Source: Collinsella sp. (GTDB lineage: Bacteria; Actinomycetota; Coriobacteriia; Coriobacteriales; Coriobacteriaceae). Taken from it: a stretch of DNA of 16,750 bases. Shown here one piece after another: positions 1-6,552 of this stretch. Positions within the stretch are counted from its first letter, which is position 1. Each line of letters opens with the position of its first letter. The translations under genes were made by a program, and so were the position numbers. The stretch is taken from the NCBI GenBank assembly GCA_019413955.1, contig DXMX01000002.1, forward strand, positions 1-16,750, in the 5' to 3' direction. The notes beneath the pieces were generated by a model. The model was given only the letters and a program-made list of their open reading frames with translations, ran no database searches and was not told the origin of the DNA.

Positions 1-566
1 ATCTCGGGGTCGAGTGCGGAGGTCGGCTCGTCGAACAGCATGATCTGCGGATTCATGCACAGGGCGCGCGCGATGGCCACGCGCTGTTTTTGACCACCGG
101 ACAGGCGACCCACGGCGGCGTGCGCGAACTTTTCGAGTCCCACGCTCGTCAGATGCTCCATCGCAATTTTTTCAGCCTCGGCCTTGCTCATCTTTTTGAG
201 CGTGACGGGCGCGAGTGTGCAGTTGTCGAGCACGTCCATGTTGTTGAACAGGTTAAAGCCCTGGAACACCATGCCGATGTCCTCACGCAGCTTGTTGATG
301 TTGCAGCGCTCGGCCGTGAGGTCCTGGCCGTGGAACCAGATGTGGCCCGCGTCCGGGGTCTCGAGCAGGTTGAGGCAGCGCAGGAAGGTCGACTTGCCCG
401 AGCCCGAGGCGCCAATAATAGTGACGACCTCACCGGGATTGACGGACAGGTCGATGCCCTTGAGCACCTCGAGCGAACCGAAGCTCTTGCGCAGGCCCTC
501 GACGCGGATGAGCGGCTCATTGGTCTGAACGGCGGCCGCGGCGCCGGTAGTGGCGGTATCTGCCAT
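1..566 (-). CDS. Amino acid ABC transporter ATP-binding protein (partial, 3' end outside window)
   Basis: This is the nucleotide-binding subunit of a polar amino acid importer (GlnQ/HisP type), which hydrolyses ATP at the inner face of the membrane. The 188 visible residues hold Walker A GASGSGKS (52-59), the Q-loop FQGFN (101-105), the signature LSGGQKQR (155-162) and Walker B MLFDEPTSALDPE (176-188). The H-loop and the rest of the C-terminus lie beyond base 1. The ATG at 566 follows GAGGAG, 22 bases after the permease stop, so it is the third gene of the operon. Residues 1-17 form an Ala/Thr-rich extension before the usual start of the domain. Family assignment is firm; the substrate (glutamine, cystine, arginine and so on) cannot be read from this subunit. 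Confidence 0.95.
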   Translation of the reverse strand, partial: MADTATTGAAAAVQTNEPLIRVEGLRKSFGSLEVLKGIDLSVNPGEVVTIIGASGSGKSTFLRCLNLLETPDAGHIWFHGQDLTAERCNINKLREDIGMVFQGFNLFNNMDVLDNCTLAPVTLKKMSKAEAEKIAMEHLTSVGLEKFAHAAVGRLSGGQKQRVAIARALCMNPQIMLFDEPTSALDPE

Positions 567-588
567 GATGATTCTCCTCGTCTTGAGC

Positions 589-1737
589 CTAGTTGGAGCT
601 GGGCAGCGTGGCCGGGGCCTCGGCGCCGAGCTTTTTGCCAAAGGCCTCGAGCAGGCGACTTGCCACAAGCGTCAGGATCAGGTAGACCACGAGCGCCACG
701 CAGTAGACTTCCATCTGGCGATAGTACACGCCGGCGACGGTGGTGGTGGCGTACATAAGGTCGAACACGCCGATAACCGAGAGCACCGACGAATCCTTGA
801 TGTTGATGATGAGCTCGTTGGTGAGTGCCGGGATCGCGTTTTTAATGCCCTGGGGGAACACGACCTTGCGCATGGCCTGCCACTGCGACAGACCCAGCGA
901 GCGCGCCGCCTCGGCCTGGCCGGGATCGATGGACTCGATGCCGCCGCGCAGGACCTCCATCATGTAGGCGGTGGAGTTGAGCGAGATGGTGACGAGGCCA
1001 GCGGTGAAGGTACTCCAAATCTGGTTGGCCTGAGCGGTCTCGAAGCCCATGCCACGCAAAACGGTGAAGCCCGCATAGTAGATGAGCAGGCCCTGAACCA
1101 TCATGGGCGTGCCGCGCACGATGGTGGAGTAGACGGTCGCAAAGCCGCGGCCGATGCTCTTAAAGAAGCGCACCAGGTCGTTATCCACGCGGTCGAACGT
1201 CTGAATACGCAGGAACACAAAGAGCAGTGCCAGGAAGAATGCGATGACAGTGCCGAAGGTGGCAAGCGCGATGGTGATCTCGATACCGCGAATGAAGAAG
1301 TCGCCGCTCTTGTAGGTCATGTAGACCAGGCTCGACAAAAAGTCGCTGGGGTTGGAATCCGAGACAATGCTCACCTGCACCAGGTCGATAAACGACATGA
1401 CGCAACGGTCGATAAAGAAGATCGCCGCAATAGCAACGACGACATAGCTGCCCAGGCGCGCGCCGCGACGAAAGCGCTCGGATGCGAACGGCGACTTTTC
1501 GCGATAGTCGTTCCAGTGCATGAGTTTGGTGACCAGCGCCGCCGCCGACACGACGAGCCAGGCCCAAAGGATTGCCCAGAGGCAGTCTTGGAACACGCCC
1601 GTAGGCGCCAAGAAGCTCAGCGGCGTAGGATTGCGTTGGCTAAACACCAGACCGAGCGCCGCGATGACGCTCGTGCCCAGGTACACATAACGATGGTCGG
1701 CCTTGATAAAGGAGGCCAGACGATTGATGGTTTTCAT
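589..1737 (-). CDS. Amino acid ABC transporter permease with N-terminal membrane extension
   Basis: This is the membrane subunit of the importer, 382 residues long. The C-terminal part (about 145-365) is a HisM/GlnP-type permease domain with the ATPase-docking EAA loop around 268-296 (key residues EAA at 276-278, then G282 and a downstream FPQ). Residues 1-140 are extra: they contain about three hydrophobic segments (near 17-33, 52-70 and 97-115) and a charged linker. Family members are usually about 220 residues, so this one carries a long extension. The ATG at 1737 follows GGGAGG, 9 bases after the binding-protein stop, which implies translational linkage. Assignment of the permease domain is secure; the role of the extension is unknown. 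Confidence 0.93.
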   Translation of the reverse strand: MKTINRLASFIKADHRYVYLGTSVIAALGLVFSQRNPTPLSFLAPTGVFQDCLWAILWAWLVVSAAALVTKLMHWNDYREKSPFASERFRRGARLGSYVVVAIAAIFFIDRCVMSFIDLVQVSIVSDSNPSDFLSSLVYMTYKSGDFFIRGIEITIALATFGTVIAFFLALLFVFLRIQTFDRVDNDLVRFFKSIGRGFATVYSTIVRGTPMMVQGLLIYYAGFTVLRGMGFETAQANQIWSTFTAGLVTISLNSTAYMMEVLRGGIESIDPGQAEAARSLGLSQWQAMRKVVFPQGIKNAIPALTNELIINIKDSSVLSVIGVFDLMYATTTVAGVYYRQMEVYCVALVVYLILTLVASRLLEAFGKKLGAEAPATLPSSN

Positions 1738-1746
1738 GCTGCCTCC

Positions 1747-2673
1747 CTATGCCGGCTGACGATCGAGGCACGCGTCCCACATTTGGTCGCGCTCCTCTTG
1801 GCTAATGTCCTTGAGTGTCTTGTCGATGAGCTTAAGCAGCTTGTCCGAGCCCTTGCGGCAGCCGACGTTTGCCGTAACCTCCTGCTTAAAGCCCTCGCCC
1901 TCGGCAAATTGAATCGGCACGATACCCGGGTTTTGGGCCATATAGCCCTTCTCATTCTCGGTGTTGTACGTCACGGCGTCACAGGTGCCCTGCAGCAGGT
2001 TCGAGAACACCGTGGGAACCGAATCGACCGGGTTCTTGTGGACAACGCCCGGGATCTCGTCGATGACGGTATCGAGCATGGTGTCTTTTTGGCCGAGTAC
2101 CGTGGCGCCGCTAAAGTCGCTGAGCTTGGTGGCGTTTTGGTAGGGCGAGCCCTCTTTTACGAACAGGCCAAAGTAGCCAATGAAGTACGGGTCGGAAAAG
2201 CCGACGGACTCCTCGCGCTCGGGTGTGGCGCTCATACCGGCAATGATGAGGTCGATCTGGCCGTTGTTGAGCGAATCGATAAGACCCGAGAAGCTCTGCT
2301 TGACGGCGACGGGCTCGCCACCAAGGGCCTTGCAGACGATCTTGGCGATCTGCACGTCGTAACCATCGGCATAGGCGCCCTGCACGTTGTCGATGGGAAT
2401 GGTGTACTCGCTGGCTTCGGAGACCTGCCAGTTGTACGGGGCGTAGGCCGCCTCCATGCCAATGCGGATCTTATCCTTGCCGATCACGGAATCGGACAGG
2501 TCGTCGCGACCGCCGCCCGTCGTGGGCTGAACCACTTTGAGCGTGGACGGACGCTGACAGCCGGCGAGCGCGCCGGCGACGACGGAAGCGCTCGCAGCGA
2601 GAGCGCTACCCAAAAAGATGCGACGGCTGCATACCGGCTGGCGCTGCGCATCGCACTGTTGGGGAGAATGCAT
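1747..2673 (-). CDS. Amino acid ABC transporter substrate-binding lipoprotein
   Basis: This extracytoplasmic receptor of the importer has 308 residues. Its N-terminus has an SRRIFLG segment (16-22), which resembles a twin-arginine motif, then a hydrophobic stretch and a lipobox LAGC with Cys39, so export and lipid anchoring are expected. The mature part starts as a family 3 solute-binding protein (IRIGMEAAYAPYNW, about 69-82) and contains typical lobes such as GYDVQIAK and IAGMSATPERE. I chose the ATG at 2673 because AGGGAAGG lies just upstream. An in-frame ATG at 2760 would put an odd peptide before the signal sequence and would read through the tandem repeat and the putative promoter. It is the first gene of the three-gene operon. 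Confidence 0.93.
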   Translation of the reverse strand: MHSPQQCDAQRQPVCSRRIFLGSALAASASVVAGALAGCQRPSTLKVVQPTTGGGRDDLSDSVIGKDKIRIGMEAAYAPYNWQVSEASEYTIPIDNVQGAYADGYDVQIAKIVCKALGGEPVAVKQSFSGLIDSLNNGQIDLIIAGMSATPEREESVGFSDPYFIGYFGLFVKEGSPYQNATKLSDFSGATVLGQKDTMLDTVIDEIPGVVHKNPVDSVPTVFSNLLQGTCDAVTYNTENEKGYMAQNPGIVPIQFAEGEGFKQEVTANVGCRKGSDKLLKLIDKTLKDISQEERDQMWDACLDRQPA

Positions 2674-2713
2674 AATCTGCCTTCCCTGTTGAATCGTATG
2701 CTGACGACTTAAC

Positions 2714-2742
2714 AGGATACCGCTCAGCGCTACCTCCAGCAA
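2714..2742 (-). promoter_or_regulatory. Candidate promoter of the ABC importer operon
   Basis: Read on the minus strand, TTGCTG (2742-2737) and TATCCT (2719-2714) are separated by exactly 17 bases and lie about 40 bases before the binding-protein ATG. Each box matches only 3-4 of 6 consensus positions, so this is a weak call from spacing and place. Confidence 0.35.
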
Positions 2743-2764
2743 ATGCATATATAAATGCATATAT
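2741..2764. repeat. Two tandem copies of a 12-bp AT-rich unit upstream of the importer promoter
   Basis: The unit AAATGCATATAT occurs twice in perfect tandem (2741-2752 and 2753-2764). Each copy contains the palindrome ATGCAT, and 12 bp is close to one helical turn, so two protein dimers could bind on nearly the same face. It lies just upstream of the candidate -35 box of the importer operon. An operator or activator site is an inference; the protein is unknown. Confidence 0.45.
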
Positions 2765-2791
2765 ACAAGTTTACGAACTGAAAACGATTGA

Positions 2792-2847
2792 TAGTCGTTG
2801 GGGACGTTCTTAAACGACTAGTCAAACAAGAACGTCCCCAACGACTA
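2792..2847. repeat. 20-bp perfect inverted repeat (GGGGACGTTCTT family)
   Basis: The left arm 2792-2811 and right arm 2828-2847 are perfect reverse complements (20 bp, beginning TAGTCGTTGGGG). The 16-base loop holds the palindrome GACTAGTC. It lies between the importer operon and the terminator of the aldose epimerase-like gene. There is no T-run next to it, so it is not a standard terminator; it resembles REP- or MITE-like intergenic palindromes. Confidence 0.8.
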
Positions 2848-2853
2848 GGCATG

Positions 2854-2895
2854 AAAAAGGCAAGACATAGACCTCCTGGTCATGCCCTGCCTTTT
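2854..2895 (-). terminator. Rho-independent terminator after the aldose epimerase-like gene
   Basis: On the minus strand, AAAAGGCA (2895-2888) pairs with TGCCTTTT (2862-2855). An inner stem (CATGACC with GGTCTATG) extends the hairpin, and the 3' arm ends in five Ts. It lies about 70 bases after the stop at 2967. A weaker reading on the plus strand is possible. Confidence 0.7.
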
Positions 2896-2938
2896 GAATG
2901 ACAAATTGTCGCCCTGGGCGGCGCGCAGCGTCGACCGG

Positions 2939-2962
2939 TCCGCCGTTCGTCAGAACGGCGGA
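2939..2962 (-). terminator. Short perfect hairpin directly after a stop codon
   Basis: TCCGCCGTTC (2939-2948) and GAACGGCGGA (2953-2962) form a perfect 10-bp stem with a four-base loop, beginning 4 bases after the aldose epimerase-like stop codon. There is no T-run, so it may protect the 3' end or aid termination together with the stronger hairpin at 2854-2895. Confidence 0.5.
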
Positions 2963-2966
2963 ACCT

Positions 2967-3860
2967 CTAGAGCAAGGTGACGCTAAAGCTACGTTTATCG
3001 GTAGCGCCGGGAGCCAAGGTGATGGTGTTGACCTTGTGCTCAAAGACGTCGTCCTCGGTGTCCATGGTGGTGTGACCGGTCCAGGGCTCGAGCGCCACAA
3101 ACGGAGCGTCGTTGGCGGCAGACCACACGCCAATGTACTTAAAGCCCTCAAAGTCGATCTTGACGCCGTGGCCCGACTTGCGGCCGCGCAGCGTGAGCGT
3201 GGAGCCCGGAGTATCGGTGAACATGATGGCATCGTTATCGAAGCTGCGGTGCGTGATGGGCAGCACGTCCGAGTTGTCGGGAGCCTTGTAGCTACCCTCG
3301 AACGTCATAAGGCCATCGGGCGTGATGACGGGGGCCTCGTTAGTCCAAGCCTCGGTAAACGCCAGCTCGTAGTCCTCGAACGCCTCGTCCTCGGCACCGG
3401 GGGCGGGCACGTTGAATGCGGGGTGGCCGCCCACCGAGAACGGCAGGTCCACGTCGCCGGTGTTGGCGACGGCAAAGGTCTGCGTGAGGGTGGCGTCGCC
3501 GGTCAGGGCATAGGTCATGTTGAGCTTAAAGTGGAACGGGAACGCCTTGAGAGACTCGGGCGTGTCGGTGAGCTCGTAGGTAACGGACGAACCGTCCTCC
3601 GACACCCCGACGATCTTGTGCTCGACAATGCGCGCGATGCCGTGGCGCGCCATCTCGCAGGTGCCGGCGGCAGACGTCGCCGTGTTGTTGCGCAGCGATC
3701 CCACGATGGGGAACAGGATAGGCGCGTGCTTGCCCCAAAAGGCCGGGTCGCCCTGCCACAGATACTCGTTGCCGTTGAGGGCAAGGCTCGTGAGCTGGGC
3801 GCCCATGGAATCGATGGCTGCGGTGAGGTCGCCGCGCTTGATGGTAGTGACGGTGGACAT
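2967..3860 (-). CDS. Aldose 1-epimerase family protein (LacX-like)
   Basis: This 297-residue cytosolic protein has the galactose mutarotase fold and would interconvert sugar anomers. The LacX-like pattern is visible: LWQGDPAFWGKHAPILFP (34-51), the basic/His motif ARHGIAR (71-77), GGHPAFN (144-150, with His146 as likely catalytic His) and FVALEPWTGH (254-263, with Glu258 as likely base). The ATG at 3860 follows GGAGGAAGT; the in-frame ATG 8 codons upstream has no such site and overlaps it. It appears monocistronic, with its own hairpins downstream. Family is clear; the physiological sugar is unknown, because LacX-type proteins are annotated without a fixed substrate. Confidence 0.9.
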   Translation of the reverse strand: MSTVTTIKRGDLTAAIDSMGAQLTSLALNGNEYLWQGDPAFWGKHAPILFPIVGSLRNNTATSAAGTCEMARHGIARIVEHKIVGVSEDGSSVTYELTDTPESLKAFPFHFKLNMTYALTGDATLTQTFAVANTGDVDLPFSVGGHPAFNVPAPGAEDEAFEDYELAFTEAWTNEAPVITPDGLMTFEGSYKAPDNSDVLPITHRSFDNDAIMFTDTPGSTLTLRGRKSGHGVKIDFEGFKYIGVWSAANDAPFVALEPWTGHTTMDTEDDVFEHKVNTITLAPGATDKRSFSVTLL

Positions 3861-3939
3861 ACTACTTCCTCCAAAAGTAAACAACAGTGTCGAGGGTTAT
3901 TGTCCCACTCTTGGCGGCGGGGCTGAGCGGCAGGCACAG

Positions 3940-4806
3940 TTATTGAGCAATAGCGTAAAGGTCAAACCCGCCCTGCGGCGTGCTATCGACCGTGTCGGGA
4001 GCCTGTGAATTAAAACTCACCGGAACCATGCGCTTTGAGGCGCGGTAACGCGTGCCGTCGGTGGCGACGGGCGGCTCATCGACCGTGAGCTCGTAGTCGC
4101 CGGGCTTGAGCTCGATACCGTCACCTTCGGAATTAACGTATTGGTACTCGTCGATTGCTTGTCCCCTGAGCGTGCGGCCCACGATATGGACGAGCATTTG
4201 GCTGTCGCCGCGCGCGGTATCCCACGTCGCGCCGTCCTTAACCTCGACCGACACATGCACCGAGCGCGTGCGGCTGAGCGATTGCTCGACGGACATCTCG
4301 ACCTTGGCGGCGTCTTGGCGCTGCCGCTCGACATGACCCCAGATGCTGCCGATTGCCGAGCAGGCGATAACGCCGGCCATGAAGGCGATGAGGATGGGGC
4401 CGAGCGGAGAACGGCGGCCCGCGTCTTCCTCACGAGCCAGGTCGGGGCGATGCGTGGGCGCAGGCGCCTGGGCGCCTTGCGCGGGCACGTCGAGAATGCT
4501 GAAAGATGCCGTACTGCCGGGGTCGATGGTGTGGCGCGGTTGCGGGGTCTTTGCCGGCGAAATGGACATGTCGGCTGGCTCACCCAGCGTGGCCGTGGCA
4601 TCGGCCTTTGCCTCGTCGGCCTCGGCCTGGGCCCAAGCCTGTTCAAAGGTCAGGGGCTCGACGGGGTCGGAGGCGGCGTCCATCTCGACGGCATCGTTGC
4701 CGGTCTCGTCCTCGTCGCTCGACGCGTCACGCGGCGCGGGCTCGTCCCACTCCTCGTCCGGAGCCTCGCCCTCGCTATACCACCATTCAAAGTTATCGAT
4801 ATCCAT
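3940..4806 (-). CDS. Acidic single-pass membrane protein of unknown function
   Basis: I do not recognise the family. The 288 residues divide into a strongly acidic, Pro/Ala-rich N-terminal region (1-130; motifs such as EAPDEEWDEP and SSDEDETGND), one membrane segment (about 135-157, preceded by GRR) and a C-terminal domain of about 130 residues with beta-rich character (VHVSVEVKDG, GDYELTVDEPP, YRASKRMVPVSF). By the positive-inside rule the acidic part is cytoplasmic and the C-terminal domain is outside. The ATG at 4806 follows AAGGGG. The tail suggests an extracytoplasmic beta domain on a disordered cytosolic stalk, but no enzyme motif is visible. Confidence 0.8.
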   Translation of the reverse strand: MDIDNFEWWYSEGEAPDEEWDEPAPRDASSDEDETGNDAVEMDAASDPVEPLTFEQAWAQAEADEAKADATATLGEPADMSISPAKTPQPRHTIDPGSTASFSILDVPAQGAQAPAPTHRPDLAREEDAGRRSPLGPILIAFMAGVIACSAIGSIWGHVERQRQDAAKVEMSVEQSLSRTRSVHVSVEVKDGATWDTARGDSQMLVHIVGRTLRGQAIDEYQYVNSEGDGIELKPGDYELTVDEPPVATDGTRYRASKRMVPVSFNSQAPDTVDSTPQGGFDLYAIAQ

Positions 4807-4882
4807 ACGGGGCGCCCCTTAGGCCTCGCAAATAAACACTTGTTAGCCTTATACCCGCAGATGGCGCTGGAGCTCGCACGGA

Positions 4883-4913
4883 ATGCGATAAAGGGACTGC
4901 TCCTTTGTCGCAT
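4883..4913. repeat. Palindrome of the CAAAGGGACTG family, TGCGA variant
   Basis: ATGCGATAAAGG (4883-4894) pairs with CCTTTGTCGCAT (4902-4913), with one T/G wobble and the short loop GACTGCT. It shares the AAAGGGACTG core with copies near 9861, 10901, 12867 and 14390, but the outer arm is TGCGA rather than TGTGA. Confidence 0.75.
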
Positions 4914-4918
4914 CGAAG

Positions 4919-4981
4919 TTGCGGTGGAATAGTTCCTGTTTGCACGCCCACTCGAGCTATTTAGGGACTATTTCACCGCAA
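4919..4981. repeat. 19-bp inverted repeat abutting the MerR-type gene
   Basis: Arms 4919-4937 (TTGCGGTGGAATAGTTCCT) and 4963-4981 pair with two differences, both compatible with G-U pairs in RNA. The right arm ends 1 base from the MerR-gene stop codon at 4983-4985. It sits beside the palindrome at 4883-4913, so the 176-base gap between two minus-strand genes is mostly hairpin sequence. Confidence 0.75.
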
Positions 4982-4982
4982 G

Positions 4983-5849
4983 TTATTTGAGGGCGACGGG
5001 GATTTGGATACAGCAGAAGTCCTCTTGGTGAGACTCGTCGTAGCTCGTGGTGTCCAGGTAGCAAAAATCGAAAGCATTGCCGATGGGCTGGAGCGCGTGC
5101 CTGTCCATGCAGGCCACGATGGCGCGGATACCCTCGGGCTCGTACGGCATGCCCCAGCGACTCATGCACAGGTACGTGCCCTCGGGCAGCACCTCGACGC
5201 CAATCTCCGCCAGCTCGGCAGGATCGCTCGGCAGTATTTCCTCGGCACCACGCGGCAACACGGCAAAGGAACCGGCACCGGCGATGGGGTCGTCGGAATG
5301 CAGCGCCTCGCGACGCAGCATGGCGCCCCAACCGCGCATGGGGCGTGTGCCCGTGAGCGCACGCATGCGCAGAATCGCCCGCATGAGCGTGGGGTGCAGC
5401 ATCGAGCGGCCACGCTCGATATCGCTCGGGAACTCCTCAAAGACCACGTAGCGGCGCTCGAATTGCTTGAGCTCCGGTTTGCCCTCGCGCTCGCGCCAAT
5501 AGACCGCCTCGTCGTAAAAACTCAGCCGCTCCTGCACGCTCGCGCGCTCGGCTTTGAGCCCGGCAATCTGCTCGTCGAGCGCCTGCACCCGCGAGCGCAG
5601 GTGATCGGTCATCTCTCCAATGTCGAACGTCGAGGTCAGGCGATCGATCTCATCGAGTTCCAGTCCCAAGTCGCGCAGCATGCAGATCAGACGCATGAGC
5701 GGGATCTGCGTGGGCGAATAGAAACGGTAGCCTTTTTCGTTAACCACGGCGGGTTTAAACAGACCGATCTTGTCGTAGTAGATGAGCGTTTGGCGCGAAA
5801 CGTTAAACAAGCTCGCCATCTCGCTAATCGCATACATACCCGTCTGCAT
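4983..5849 (-). CDS. MerR-family transcriptional regulator with C-terminal effector-binding region
   Basis: This is a DNA-binding regulator of 288 residues. Residues 5-74 form a MerR winged helix (YAISEMASLFNVSRQTLIYY, then GYRFYSPTQ and a leucine-rich helix). Residues 80-118 form a coiled coil (dimer helix, MTDHLRSRVQALDEQIAGLK). Residues 125-288 look like a GyrI-type effector-binding domain with paired halves, so small-molecule sensing is likely. The ATG at 5849 was chosen because GGGAGGACC precedes it and the HTH starts at once; the in-frame start at 5915 would translate through a terminator hairpin. It lies downstream of ubiX with that hairpin between, so it may be the cassette's regulator or simply a neighbour. 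The effector is unknown. Confidence 0.9.
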   Translation of the reverse strand: MQTGMYAISEMASLFNVSRQTLIYYDKIGLFKPAVVNEKGYRFYSPTQIPLMRLICMLRDLGLELDEIDRLTSTFDIGEMTDHLRSRVQALDEQIAGLKAERASVQERLSFYDEAVYWREREGKPELKQFERRYVVFEEFPSDIERGRSMLHPTLMRAILRMRALTGTRPMRGWGAMLRREALHSDDPIAGAGSFAVLPRGAEEILPSDPAELAEIGVEVLPEGTYLCMSRWGMPYEPEGIRAIVACMDRHALQPIGNAFDFCYLDTTSYDESHQEDFCCIQIPVALK

Positions 5850-5876
5850 AGGTCCTCCCGACACACCCTTTGACAC

Positions 5877-5908
5877 GAAAAGCCCGCCGCCCACAGGGGC
5901 AGCGGGCT
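5877..5908 (-). terminator. Terminator or attenuator between ubiX and the MerR-type gene
   Basis: Minus-strand AGCCCGCTGCCC (5908-5897) pairs with the arm ending GCGGGCT (5887-5881), with one internal mismatch, and is followed by TTTT. It lies 32 bases after the ubiX stop and about 30 bases before the MerR-gene ATG. It is a strong intrinsic terminator for the ubiX operon; so little room remains that it may also act as an attenuator in front of the regulator gene. Confidence 0.75.
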
Positions 5909-5940
5909 CAAACACTACTCGTATCCTACCCTAAAGATGC

Positions 5941-6519
5941 CTATGACCAGCGCTTATAGTTGGCGCACGACACGCCGACGGCCTCGAGTGCCTTGGCGGC
6001 GATGTGATGCACCGCCTCATCGAGCGTGGCGGGGCCGTTGTAAAACGTGAGCATGGGCGGCATGAGCATGACACCCGGCACGCGCGCCAGGCGTGCCATG
6101 TTGTCGACATGGATCGCACTGAAGGGCGTCTCGCGCACCATAAGCACCAGGCGGCGCTGCTCTTTCATCTGCACATCGGCCGCACGCAGCAACAGGTTTT
6201 CGCTGTAGCCGCTCGCGATGCCGGCGAGCGTCTTCATGGAGCAGGGAGCCACGATCATGCCGTCGACCGGATAGGTGCCGCTTGCGATGGCAGCGCCAAT
6301 GTTCTTGTTGTCGTAGACCACATCGGCATAGCACGCAAACTCGTCGAGCGTCATGCCGAGCTCCTGCTCGATGGTGATCTCTCCCCCGCGCGTGACGACA
6401 AGCGCCGACTCAGCGCCGGCCTGGCGCAGGCATTTGAGGCATTCAAGGCCCAGTGCCGCACCGCTGGCGCCAGACACGCCAACGACAATGCGACGGGGAC
6501 GAACAGAAGACTCAGGCAT
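5941..6519 (-). CDS. ubiX: UbiX/Pad1-family flavin prenyltransferase (LpdB-like)
   Basis: This enzyme joins a dimethylallyl phosphate to reduced FMN to make prenylated FMN, the cofactor of UbiD decarboxylases. The 192 residues match the family along their full length: GVSGASGAALG (14-24, FMN phosphate site), APCSMKTLAGIASGYSENLL (91-110), LLRAADVQMKEQRRLVLM (110-127) and RETPFSAIHVDNM (129-141). The ATG at 6519 follows AAGGAG and lies 33 bases after the decarboxylase stop, so the two genes are very likely cotranscribed. In Lactiplantibacillus plantarum the equivalent protein is LpdB beside gallate decarboxylase. Assignment is firm. Confidence 0.95.
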   Translation of the reverse strand: MPESSVRPRRIVVGVSGASGAALGLECLKCLRQAGAESALVVTRGGEITIEQELGMTLDEFACYADVVYDNKNIGAAIASGTYPVDGMIVAPCSMKTLAGIASGYSENLLLRAADVQMKEQRRLVLMVRETPFSAIHVDNMARLARVPGVMLMPPMLTFYNGPATLDEAVHHIAAKALEAVGVSCANYKRWS

Positions 6520-6552
6520 GACAACTCCTTAACTACTTGGTAGGGCTACTTA

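Noticed and set aside
550..2712. 720-codon open frame on the plus strand across the importer genes
   Set aside because: It runs antisense to two clear ABC transporter genes. Long antisense frames are common in GC-rich DNA, and its composition (rich in Arg, His, Asp, Val) has no domain pattern.
2674..2760. Longer N-terminus for the binding lipoprotein from the ATG at 2760
   Set aside because: It would read through the tandem repeat and likely promoter and place non-signal sequence before the signal peptide; no ribosome site precedes it.
2741..2764. ArgR operator (ARG box) in the importer promoter
   Set aside because: The TGCAT/ATGCA half-sites are six bases apart, whereas the classical ARG box has four between TGAAT and ATTCA. 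Kept only as an unnamed tandem repeat.
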